From Euglena gracilis (Eukaryota > Euglenida > Euglenophyceae > Euglenales), in assembly GCA_039621445.1 (NCBI GenBank), contig CP154956.1, positions 1,684,591-1,748,590 of the forward strand: a stretch of 64,000 bases of DNA. Direction: 5' to 3'. A model generated the notes under the pieces. The model searched no databases and was not told the DNA's origin. It saw only the letters and a list, made by a program, of their open reading frames with translations. How positions within the stretch are numbered: the stretch's first letter is position 1; every line of letters begins with the position of its first letter. The translations under genes were made by a program, and so were the position numbers. Below, piece by piece: positions 9,850 through 19,319 of the stretch.

Positions 9850-10535
9850 AATTTTTCTGCAGGCATCGTCCGGTATTTTAGTCGTTTGTCATTTAAAACT
9901 CGTTTTTTATTGCAGAGATTAAAACATTTTGTATTTAGGTCGTTTTTTTTTATACACTGAGGGGGGTCTGCGGCTGCCCCACAAGGGAATTTGTCGCTTT
10001 AGTATGAAAGGCCGCCCGGGGCCTTCCGTCCCTCACGCCGAAAGGTATCTGACCGGCATCGGCACTATTTTTTTTTTCACGTTCCCGTCGAGGAGTGATC
10101 CCTCCCGAGTTGCGCCGCAGCCTCGGAACCGGAGGGAAAAAAGCCCAATCCAAAAACAGAAAAGAGCATTGAAATTTGACTTCCTTGTCGAGTTATTGTT
10201 TTAATGAAATCAATTAAGGCGCAAATCAAAAACTGGGAAACAGGTTCATGTTGAAAAACATGTTAAGTTGGTCGCGCAGCGTTGATGAACGGATGGAAAT
10301 GGTGGCTTGCCTTGATGTGGCACGTCCCCTGTTTCGTGACCTCCCGATATTCGCCTCCCCACGTGATTTTGTTTGAAACCCAACCACGTCCCCGAATTGT
10401 CAGCCAACCCTCATTTTTCAACCCTCATTTTTCGCAGAAAGGAAGGCTTGGAGGGGAGCCAGGTCACCCCACCCCACCAGGATGGGGGTCAACCGCAAGC
10501 CACCAACTCCACGCAGACGGGGGTGGGAGGGGAGA
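9850..10535. other. No gene recognised
   Basis: Mixed-composition sequence with T-runs at about 9944 and 10068. The stretch 10000-10150 is GC-rich, but neither strand gives a recognisable protein or RNA. Confidence 0.4.
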
Positions 10536-10812
10536 GGCCTCACACGCTTGCATCCGAATCTGAATCGGAATCTTCCTCAGACTTCGGCTCACGGTCGCGC
10601 AAGGTGCGGTAGAGGAAGGCCAACTTGTACAGCTTCTTCACGTTGAGCCGGTGCCAGGGTGTCACCGTACCACAAAAGGAGAATTTGCACCACAAAAAAT
10701 ATTTTTTTGCCATAAACAGTTCGCGGTTCAACCAACATCAGCCAGAATCATGCGAATAAGACATTGACAAACAATTGCATTTTTTAAGGACCTACAGCCT
10801 TGCGTCCTGGTC

Positions 10813-11545
10813 CAGGGTTGGATGGTTAATCGAAAAACGGTTAATCGCTTGTGACCCCCCCAGTTAATCGATCGTTTGTGGGGGGGACAATTAACCATGG
10901 TTAATCGAAAAACGGTTAATCGCTTGTGGCCCCCCCGGTTAATCGACTTTTTTTTTTGAAGTTTGTGCCACCCATTGAGCCGGTGTTGACCGAAAGGGAA
11001 AAGTTGTGTGCCACATGGGCCGTTTGGAAGGTTCTTTGTGCAAAATTATTTTAAGTTTTCATTTCTCTTTTTCAAGGAAAGAATTGTCGCAGGAAATCAT
11101 TGATTTTGCTGGCTGTTTAAAAAACGTGCTCAGCCCGCCAAATGCTTGCCCTGAAATTTGTGATCATGAACACATTTTCCATTAGGGCATCTGTGGCAAG
11201 GCACGTGCTACCAATTATTTTTATAGACTTTTCAAGTGCGTTGCTGCGCACTCACTTCAACTTTTGATGGAAGATTTGTAAAACATACCTCCAATGCATG
11301 AGGCTTGTCGTTTGGGTGAAAGCGTCTTGACGCATTTTGAGGATTTTGAGGAGGCAGAAAAGTTGCAACATTGCTCAACAACACTACTCAAGGGAAGGGA
11401 CACTTTGAATTTTTTTGTGGCGGTTAATCGTATTTAATCGAGGGGAAAGCACAATTAATCGAAAAATGGTTAATCGCTTGTTGACCTCCAGTTAACCATG
11501 GTTAATCGCTTGAGCCCAAAAATAACGGTTAATTGCCCAACCCTG
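10813..11545. mobile_element. hAT-type MITE, 733 bp, inside the transposase C-terminus
   Basis: Nine-base terminal inverted repeats CAGGGTTGG/CCAACCCTG are flanked by CCTGGTC on each side (10806-10812 and 11546-11552), a 7-bp duplication one base short of the usual hAT eight. Removing the element and one duplicate lets the transposase frame run on for about 25 codons. Subterminal GGTTAATCG motifs, many copies in both end regions, look like transposase binding sites. The interior (about 10960-11410) has no ORF. Confidence 0.8.
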
Positions 11546-11634
11546 CCTGGTCAACCCTGGATGATGGCGATTCTTCCCATGCACGCGAGCACAGGTGCTG
11601 AACAATCTCTCCAAGTCACAACTAGTCAACTTCA

Positions 11635-11756
11635 GGGGGGGGGCAGCCATCTTTTCCCAACCGCATTTCCAGGGGGGGGGTCGGTCTATTTCCCAACCGT
11701 AACTCGGAGGGGGGGTCGGTCTGTTTCCCAACCGTAATTCTGGGGGGGGGGTCGGC
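11635..11756. repeat. G-run tandem repeat inserted in the hAT transposase frame
   Basis: Four G8-G10 runs alternate with GTCGGTCTATTTCCCAACCG-type units of about 35-38 bp. It lies between transposase segments ending ...ADWTSSG and starting ...CDLERLF, and it happens to keep the minus frame open. Confidence 0.6.
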
Positions 11757-13413
11757 GCCCCAGAGCTCGTCCAGTCTGCCAATACAACAGAACGTCCCAC
11801 TGTGGTGCTGCTTTTCTGCATCTGCATGAGGGCAGAAGTGACAAGATGTAACATCAAACACAAATCCAACACTCCACGGGAGACCACTGCCTTCTCCACG
11901 TTTCTTCTTGCTTCTTCACCAGGTCCCAGGTAGGTGGCGCAAGCTTGGGCCAGAAAAGGCCAATGGTGATTATAATATCTGAGACTTGCATAAATCGTTC
12001 CCCAGCGTGTCTCACATGGCAGGGGAGGCCTCGCCTTGTCCAGGGACCGCAAATATGCAGTCAAACTGTGTGTGTTGGCAAAAGACTTCTGTCTATGTCA
12101 CCACGTGTCGGCTCCCTGGGTGGGGGGCCAAGCAAAACAAAACAGTAATGGCACCCAAAACCTCCACTTTTTAAAAACCAGTCAATCACTCATTTTTGGA
12201 AAACCAGCCAGTCACTCCCCCCTGGTTTGGGTGGCCAGCACCATAAAAACAAAACAAAAGCCTTGAGGCGAACAACTTTGAGGACATTCACCGCACGATC
12301 CAAAATGTCTTTCCTTCCCCTGTCACGGAAAAGATCCCGACACACCAAGTGTAACAAGTGCCCCTGGCACCCGTATTGGAAAACAGGCGAGGACAGGGCT
12401 CCAAAACAAACTTAACCAATGAAACCCTGCATAGCGGATCTTGGGGGACATACAGAGGTTCTTGCTGTGAGACCTCCACGTCCTTGGCGTTGTCGCCAAC
12501 AATTGCACATATAGTGCAATTGAGTTCGGTCCGGGCCTGCTCCACGCCTTGCAGACCCCAAGTTGCCTGCTGGCCACCATTCGCCCCAATGAATTAACAG
12601 GTAGGAGGGGCCTGGACCACTCTATCACTTCAAACTGGTCAAAATACCTCAAACTGGTCCAAAATGGCAAAAAAAGCCTGATTTCAAGAAACTTTCTGTT
12701 TTTCACCCTCCTCCATCCTTAACCAGAGGACCCTGCCCCCCCCCCCCCGAATTTGGCACCCATTGGTCGCCATTGTACCCAATCGTACCCCAAGATGGGA
12801 AGTCATCATGGCCAGAGCCGAACCTGATTTGCATCATGAGGGATGCCAGTAGTATCCAACACACACAGAAGGTGTCGTCCAACAGCCATTCCCATGATTG
12901 GCCGATTGCCAGGGCCTGTCCACCCATCAACAGACAAGGTTTGATACGTCCCATTCAATTCCTCCTTCAAGGCAGCTCGTTGCTTTGCATAGATCTCGTC
13001 AAGCAACTCTCTTCCCAGCCTCCTCGAGCTCGGCAGCTGGAAACCAGGAGCAGGTCCCAGCTCTGCAAAGGAAAGCAGTTGGGCAAGCTGTCACCTGGCC
13101 TGGGGCAACGACATTGAACAAGTGTTTCAATTGAGGGTCACCAATGGCATGGAAGGCCAGATTCAGGGAGTAGAAGGTCCGGGCCACTTGCTTGCCCAGG
13201 TGCATGTAGCTCTGTCGGGTAACGAACGAGATAGTCGGCTGAACATCCTTCGCGGTCAACCTGGGGCACTTGTCCTTGTGCCTCTTCATGCGGTAAGTCC
13301 ACTCAAGGTCCTGCCACACTTCCTGCACTGCGCCTTGCCAAGGGCCATGCGGTCAAATTCTTGCCATATGTCATCACGTGTCTTCCGACTCTGGGCATAG
13401 TGGACCTGAAGCG

Positions 13414-13661
13414 GACATTCAAGGGGAAACGGTGGTGGGGCGAACCGAATCCACCGACCAGTGGCACAACCTACTGGATTTGTCTGAGTTCGTGGGAGGG
13501 GGGCTATGTACAGATGGGCAAAGCCCATGGGCAGTGAAAGTGTACGAGGAGGCGGTTGAAGGGCAGGGAGGTTTAGGTGGCAGCAGGCAGCGGCAGTAGC
13601 GGCTTATGCCTGTACCGTTGATCCGTATTCTCCGTGTTCTGGGAGCGGTGGCTGCTTCGTA
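13414..13661 (-). mobile_element. 5'-truncated LINE insertion with 12-bp target duplication
   Basis: The shared LINE 3' terminus is at 13429-13481. GGACCTGAAGCG occurs at 13402-13413 and 13662-13673 and brackets about 248 bp, the expected result of one retrotransposition event. The insertion cut the 5' coding part of the hAT transposase. The 15 bases between the duplicate and the canonical 3' end are unexplained. Confidence 0.6.
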
Positions 13662-13810
13662 GGACCTGAAGCGTGCAAGGACATATTAGGCATCTCCATT
13701 TTCGCGAATCGCGAAGTGTTTAAAACTATGCCCTGAAAAATATCAGTGTTTTAATCAAAAGGGCAAACGTTTCTGTTTTAAACACTTTATGTTTTTTCTG
13801 GCAAATTTGG

Positions 13811-13942
13811 TCCCCCCCCCCTCAAAGTGGCCACTTTCTTTCGGCGCCGAAGGCGCCGAAGCCCGAAAATTGACCCCCCCCCCCCCAAAGAGTGGCCGTT
13901 TTGGGGTGTGGTGCCTGGAGGGTGGCCACTTTGAGGAGGGGG
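13811..13942. mobile_element. C-run/G-run foldback element, CTCAAAGTGGCCA signature
   Basis: CCCCCCCTCAAAGTGGCCA at the left is matched by TGGCCACTTTGAGGAGGGGG at the right. The centre has TTCGGCGCCGAAGGCGCCGA, a strong hairpin. No ORF. Confidence 0.55.
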
Positions 13943-14203
13943 CTGAGGATATTTTGATGTTATATTTGATCCTTTGGCTTCATTTTAGGCAGTTTTTTTT
14001 TTGGCAGATTGCCAACCGGTTTCAAATATTTTTTGATAAATTTAGGAAACGCAGGCCTTTCGTGCCATTCCAGGTTGTATTTGACCAGATTTTGAACCGT
14101 GACCATCCGTTTTGGCCAATTTGGCTGCTCACACAAGGAAATCTCCCGCTGGCTTTGGGAAAATAGGGTGTTCACCGACTCTACATGTGCAACATGGTGA
14201 TTA

Positions 14204-14374
14204 CCCCCCCCCCCCTTATTGTCCCACCGACCTCTCCCCGGGAGGCCCGACCGGACAATAAGGGGGGGGGGACAATAAGAGGGTACCAAAGGAATTTCAT
14301 TGGCCGGGCCAAAAAATCCCCCATCGGCCGGGGCCCAGGGACAATAAGGGGGGGGGGACAATAAGGGGGGGGGG
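14204..14374. mobile_element. C-run/G-run foldback element, TTATTGTCC signature
   Basis: C11-TTATTGTCC at the left; GGACAATAA-G10 and two more ACAATAAG units toward the right end. TA abuts both homopolymers (14202-14203 and 14375-14376). 171 bp, no ORF. Confidence 0.65.
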
Positions 14375-14397
14375 TAAACACAATGACCATTTGAAGG

Positions 14398-14441
14398 ACG
14401 GAGTCTGCGTCTTAGACACAGGACTCAGGACGGAGTCTGCG
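14398..14441. repeat. GGACGGAGTCTGCG dispersed repeat
   Basis: Two units of GGACGGAGTCTGCG separated by TCTTAGACACAGGACTCA, the same arrangement as 8933-9000. Confidence 0.6.
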
Positions 14442-14826
14442 CAGTTTTTGCTATAGATTTTTCTTCTGCAGGATGAACAATTTTGCTGAAAATGGTGCTG
14501 TCTTAGAATAAGAGTACCGTGCAGCGTGGAAAAATGTAATGACCACCGTTGTCCTTCTGTTGAATTGAGCGGCGTAGCTGAATTTGGTGGCCAGCACTGG
14601 TCGTCTGATGAAAAGAGCTTTCGATCGAAGGGTGAGTTTGTACCTAAACAATTGACACAGCCAGAGATACGCTCGTGATAGTCGGATTTGGCGAAATCCA
14701 AGGTAGCTTAATATTGCAGCTTAGTGATTGGAGATTGGTCTTGGGAAGGTCCATTGACCGAAGGTTGGAAACGCCAGTTTTGTCGTGAACCCGGCGTCCC
14801 TAAAACGCTGCTTTAAACAAGGGGTG

Positions 14827-14892
14827 GGAAACGCTGGTTCCGTTCGGAACCCGACATCCCGGACGCCGGGTTCAGGACGGAACCAGCGTTCC
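14827..14892. repeat. 66-bp nested hairpin
   Basis: The outer arms GGAAACGCTGGTTCCG and CGGAACCAGCGTTCC, and inner arms around GAACCCG/CGGGTTC, form a long imperfect foldback. A weaker related unit (AAACGCCAG ... AACCCGGCGTCC) lies just upstream at about 14770-14810. Confidence 0.65.
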
Positions 14893-15093
14893 TCCCCCCT
14901 TTTTTGATATAAATTTCAGGTGTTTTGAACCAATACTCTTGCTCACAGTCATTCCCTTGTATTTTTCACAGGCAAAAAAATGACATTGATGCTGATTCTT
15001 TTTTGCCTGCTCACATCATGTGTTTTGTCAAATGCCAATCAGACTTCTTTTTGAAGCACCATTGTTTTGATCATTGTGTCCCCCGAAGTCATA

Positions 15094-15185
15094 CCATGCC
15101 CCCCCCCCCATATAAGACCCCCCCATATAAGACCCGCCCTGGGATTTTGGCTCCCGAGGGGGGGTCTTATATGGGGGGGGCATGG
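15094..15185. mobile_element. 92-bp C-run/G-run element, CCATGCCCC termini
   Basis: Ends CCATGCCCCCCCCC and GGGGGGGGCATGG, with the inner signature ATATAAGACC/GGTCTTATAT. TA flanks both sides (15092-15093, 15186-15187). It shares its terminus with the element at 15528-15676. Confidence 0.7.
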
Positions 15186-15339
15186 TAGTTCAAACAACTT
15201 TGCTTTTCTTGTGGAAGGAACACCCCCCAAATGAACACTATTAATGAATGATTTGCCCTCTGTTGTAATTCCCCGAGCGGGTCACGGGGGGGTCACAGGG
15301 GGGTCACAGGCCCCCCTCCAAACCCATACCAATATCCGC

Positions 15340-15392
15340 ACCCGTGCCCATGCCCATACCCATACCCATGCCCATGCCCATACCCATTTGCC
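15340..15392. repeat. (CCCATR)n hexamer minisatellite
   Basis: Runs of CCCATA and CCCATG between about 15340 and 15392. It is followed by unremarkable sequence up to 15520. Confidence 0.8.
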
Positions 15393-15527
15393 TTTTGGAC
15401 AAAGCTGGTGACCACAACTTGACTGAGAACAAAACCCGGTGATGGGGGCATAGGTGTAGAAGTGGGGGGTCGGGGGAGGGGGCTGCCCCCTGCCGAGATT
15501 TTGGAAATATTCTTTTTGCAAAGTGTA

Positions 15528-15676
15528 CCATGCCCCCCCCATATTGTACCCCCCCCTAGGAGCCATTTTTGAGGGGGGGGTACATTATGGGGGGTACATT
15601 ATGGGGGGGGGTCCCTCAGAGTGGGGGGGTACAGAGATTTTTTAGCCCATTTTCTTGCGTCCTCGGGGGGGCATGG
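15528..15676. mobile_element. 149-bp C-run/G-run element, CCATGCCCC termini
   Basis: The same outer terminus as 15094-15185 (CCATGCCCCCCCCATAT), but a different inner signature, ATTGTACC with GGTACATTAT twice on the right. TA flanks both sides (15526-15527, 15677-15678). No ORF. Confidence 0.65.
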
Positions 15677-15770
15677 TACTCACCACATTCTTTGTGTTTT
15701 TTTTTCTATCTCGCATTAAGAACCCAACCTTTCATTGAACTTTTTTTACTGTTGGACGTTGCCACCATCT

Positions 15771-16258
15771 CGCCGCCCTTAGGGCGGCAAAACAAGTCCG
15801 GAACTCATGGGTGGGAGGGGGCGAAAATCTTTCTTTTTGCAATTTGGGGTTGTTGTTTGTGAATTTCTCCACTGCCGTCTCGCCACCCTTCGGGTGGCAA
15901 CAGGAAACACATGTTGACTTGGCCCATAAAGTTCAAAATCCAGAAAGCACAACATTTCTGTTGACAAATTTGGCTCTTTTTTGGGGTAGCTTTTTGGAAA
16001 AATGCATTACCATTCAGCTGCCCTTCGGGTGGCAACACATTTCTTTTGTTCCACCATGATGGCTCAGAGGGGGGTTTGGGAGGCAGCCTCATTGTCGTCG
16101 GATTCTGCACTCTTTTTTTGAAATCACAAAACACAAAAGGCATCACCGTCTCTTGCCGGCTTGAAAGCTTCCAAATTGTGATGTATTTGTGGCATGATGT
16201 CAAAAATTGCCACACGTTCAATGCCATCTTTCAGAAAAAAGCGCGCCCTTCGGGGGAC
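15771..16258. repeat. Series of four GCCxCCCTTCGGGxGGC hairpins
   Basis: Hairpins with seven-base stems and TTC/TTA loops lie at 15771-15790, 15881-15900, 16017-16033 and (weaker) 16243-16258. The DNA between them is unique and AT-rich. There is no array of identical spacers, so it is not CRISPR; a function is not evident. Confidence 0.6.
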
Positions 16259-16259
16259 A

Positions 16260-16785
16260 GAAAAAATAACAATGTTTTTGTTCAGCCTTGTCAAGGATCT
16301 CGCCCCCAAAAATTATTTCTACACTTTTTTTTTCACCCCTGGATGGGGGGTCTTTCCTGATATTGAACCAGCGAATCGAATTGCCTACAAAACCAAAAGA
16401 AACCATGTGTTCCTGGACCACCAAAATACATTAAAACTTGGCCCGTACACGCAACTCACACACACTCACACACAGGAACACAGACACATGAATGATCATT
16501 CATCAAGTTGCCTGGATGAGTTGTGCAAAAGGTGAAGGAGGTTGCAGTTGGGAAGAAGCACAAGAATAGCAAAAAGCAAACAGAATGGAAGCTTTCTGAT
16601 GACACTGACCACGGTGGGTAAAGACAGAAGTTGTGCCGGAGGGAGAGGGCTTATGCAACCTCACCCATTATGTTTCAAAAAACTGTCCAGCTCCTGGTCC
16701 ATTTCGTTCTCATTTGAGTTGTTGCGAAGAGTTATTTTTGGCTCTCTCAACTTCGTTGCGGGCACACACACGGGGTTTTTTTTGT
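16260..16785. other. No gene recognised
   Basis: A short CACACTCACACA tract near 16455-16480 is the only feature seen. Confidence 0.4.
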
Positions 16786-16789
16786 CATG

Positions 16790-17110
16790 GACCTCCCCGG
16801 GGGGGGGAGGGGGGTAGGGTGGGTGGGTGCAAGTCACTTGCACCCCCCGGGGGGGGGGGCTGGTAGGTATATCTTTTTCGGCGCCAAAAATTCTGAAAAG
16901 GTGCTATTTTTAGCATTTTTGGCCATTTTCGGGCAAAAGTGGGTGGGTCCCGCTACCCCCCCCCCCGGGGGGAGCCCCACCGCGCAGCAAACTGGGCCAG
17001 AAGCGAAGTTAGCGCCGGCCATAAACAGACAAGAAGCCTTAGTGCAACTAAGGGAGGCCCCACCCCAGGGGGGTGGGTGGGTGGGTGCCGACCCCTTCCC
17101 CCCCTCCCCT
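16790..17110. repeat. C/G-run block with an inverted R1 repeat copy
   Basis: Several C- and G-runs meet head to head (about 16796-16810, 16846-16859, 16959-16976), with GGGTGGGTGGGTG stretches. Within it, 16983-17055 read on the minus strand (AGTTGCACTAAGGCTTCTTG, then GCCGGCGCTAACTTCGCTTC) matches 29170-29250 and 38715-38765; that interspersed segment is called R1 here. Confidence 0.5.
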
Positions 17111-17114
17111 CCCG

Positions 17115-17980
17115 GTCTTGAAAAAACCCCTGCACGCACACGAGTCGAATTTCCATAACATTTTCTCCACTATTTAGACCCCAGAAAACACGCCATATCT
17201 CCAATAACCGCCATTTCACAAAGGCAGGTGAATAGACATTGATCCTGCTTTCCTTCCTCACATACCTGCCCAGTTTGCAGACCATTGGTTTCAAGCTTTC
17301 GAAATGCGTGAAAAAGGTTGATTTTGAATCAGGCCGACAAGTCCTCTTTTGGAGAACAGGCCATTTTGTCAATACACTTTTCAGGCTGCACAAAGAAAGA
17401 GAGAGAATGAAATCATTTGCTTTGCTTCCTTCAATCCCATCATGCAGTCAATTTGCTGTGTTCGAAGGTTGCAACAACATGGACGATGCGGGTTGTTATG
17501 TTTTCTGCAAACCTTGAATCAGAGGTTCACTTTTGAAGAACTTGAGGTTCACTTTTGTTTTTTGTTTTTGATGACACAGAAACCGGAGCAGCTGCTCGAA
17601 CTTTCCAGTACTCTTCCACTCGTCCCCGCCCCCCGATTTTAGACCCCCCTGGGTGTAAGGATCAGTTGTGTGAAAGGATCGGCTGAAGGTTGAGGGGTTT
17701 AAGTTGGGGGCTAATATGTTGACTGTTGGTGATAATCCCCCCAAATGCCAACCTTTGGCGAAATTGTCAAAAATGACATTTCTGACGATGTCGCATAAAA
17801 TGTCACGTGACGCATAAAAATTATTGGGGTTTATTGTTCGTTTTTCTTCCTCTGGGGGGGATTACAAGTCATCTTTTGGTTGGCTGGCCTGAGGGTGGGG
17901 GTGAGCTGCACCCCCAAAATCGTTATGATGATACAAAAATCTACATGTCTAGAACACATTCATACCATAGATTCACGTAT
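17115..17980. other. No gene recognised
   Basis: Mixed AT-rich sequence. Overlapping short frames on the plus strand (17239-17642) lack any recognisable motif or compositional signal. Confidence 0.4.
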
Positions 17981-17981
17981 C

Positions 17982-18240
17982 ACCTGAGTGACCCCCCGGG
18001 GGGTTTTGAAAATGGGTGGATGTTTTGGGGCCCTTGGACCCCCCCCCCCCCCGTGGCATCTGCCATGGGTCAGTATTTTGTCCTGCGAACGGCCGGGACA
18101 GAAAAATTTTCAAGGGTTTTCGGCCAACTTTGGTGTGATTGACCCTCAATTTGGGCGGGTGGGTTTTCAAAAAAAAAAGTGTTTGGGTGGGTTTGTCCCA
18201 GGAAAAAAATGCCCCCCCCCCGGGGGGGGGTCACTCAGTG
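17982..18240. mobile_element. Foldback element, CTGAGTGACCCC termini
   Basis: CTGAGTGACCCCCCGGGG at the left and CCCCGGGGGGGGTCACTCAG at the right are inverse copies. Internal C13 and A8 runs; no ORF. The following 440 bases (to 18683) show nothing recognisable. Confidence 0.55.
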
Positions 18241-18683
18241 AACCTGTGATCCGTATTCCCCACCCACGTGGATATTGGCCATTGGCCACCATTTGAAGTC
18301 AAATTCAAACTATCAAAATATTTAACCACTTCTTAGCGTGTTTTTTTGCCATGTGTGGCGTTGCTTGTGCCTTTGGACGAGGAAGTTGAACAAATTCTGG
18401 CTATTTTGCCTCGATAATACTGTGAAGGCCAATGTTTGCCAACCTTTTTGTTTTTTTTGTTATTTTTAGAATTTTAGACCATTTCCCAGCCATTTTTTGT
18501 CATTCGGGGCTGAGTCTTCACAGAAGAGGGTTTTGAAAGCCGACACCAGTCGAAAATTACGGCAGAAACAATGACGGTCAAATTTGGGTATTTTACCAAA
18601 ATTTTTGTCCACCGTAATTCAGTGAATGATTTTTGTCCACCCTGTGAGTGGTGAGGCGTGCCTCTGTCAACATTCCAACGCCT

Positions 18684-19315
18684 CCGGAGAAGCACTCCTG
18701 GTCCCGATAGCTGCCTCCTGGTGGCAGCATCAAGGGTGGCAACCCCTGGTGCTTGCTGCAGGAGACGGCTGGGAGGCTGGGGCCGCATGACCGCTTTGAC
18801 CTTCCATTTGTTGCCAGCCACTTTCCCCCCACATTTACTCTCTTTCGAATCTTTCCACCTTTTTGAGCGGAAGCAAACAAGTTTCCACACAAAAGCGGCT
18901 CTCGGATACAATGGGATGGCAACCCCCCCCCCCCAAACACAGGGGAATTGGTCCTTTGCCCAAGCTCGGACTCTGACCGGCTGGCGGAGTCTGATTCGGC
19001 CTCAAAATCTTTTTGCTTCTTTGCTCGTTGCTCGATCCCCCCCTGCTCATGGCTGCACACATTCATTTAACCCTGTGTGGCCCCCTGGGGGATTGTGGGT
19101 GGGTAGGTGGGGTTTTCTTTGAAACTTCCCCCCTGGTCCCAGTGAGCGACTCTATGACTGCGACCCCAGATGTGTTGCCTCGGGGCCTCCGCATCAGCCG
19201 GGAGCTGCAGTGCATCCCAACGCTGCGGATGCTGAGCTCATCGCCACAGGCGGAAGCGGGGGCTGAGCCTATGGCACGGCTGCTGGAGGTTTTTGAGTGT
19301 GGCTCTTTGACGTGA
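18684..19315 (+). other. Two-part dispersed segment X-Y, copy 1
   Basis: Part X (18684-18800, with TGGTGGCAGCATCAA and GACGGCTGGGAGGCTGGGG) and part Y (19160-19250, with CGGGGCCTCCGCATCAGCCG and GAGCTGCAGTGCATCCC) each match a second copy, in the same order and orientation, at 53828-53945 and 54796-54890. Y can be read as RGLRISRELQCIPTLR here and RGLRVLRELQCIPTLR there. Paired exons of a gene family, or two pieces of one long repeat, would both explain this. No complete gene is visible. Confidence 0.45.
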
Positions 19316-19319
19316 TGGG

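Larger units (their letters stand above)
10540..13673 (-). pseudogene. hAT-family transposase, frameshifted and multiply interrupted
   Basis: Pieces in different minus frames follow the normal order of a DUF659/hATC-type transposase. A BED-type zinc finger comes first (DDIWQEFDRMALGKAQCRKC about 13383-13320, then TYRMKRHKDKC in another frame, giving C-x2-C...H-x3-C). DGWTGPGNRPIMG follows at about 12930-12890, the catalytic-region aspartate. Next are ICAIVGDNAKDV near 12510 and CETRWGTIYASLRYYNHHW near 12010. The hATC signature ERLFSTCARVHGKNR lies at about 11610-11566. A detached tail, RLNVKKLYKLAFLYRTLR, then an S/D-rich end, sits at 10670-10540. Frameshifts fall near 13320, 13005 and 12800. 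A G-run repeat, a MITE and a LINE fragment have been inserted. It is non-functional. Confidence 0.75.
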
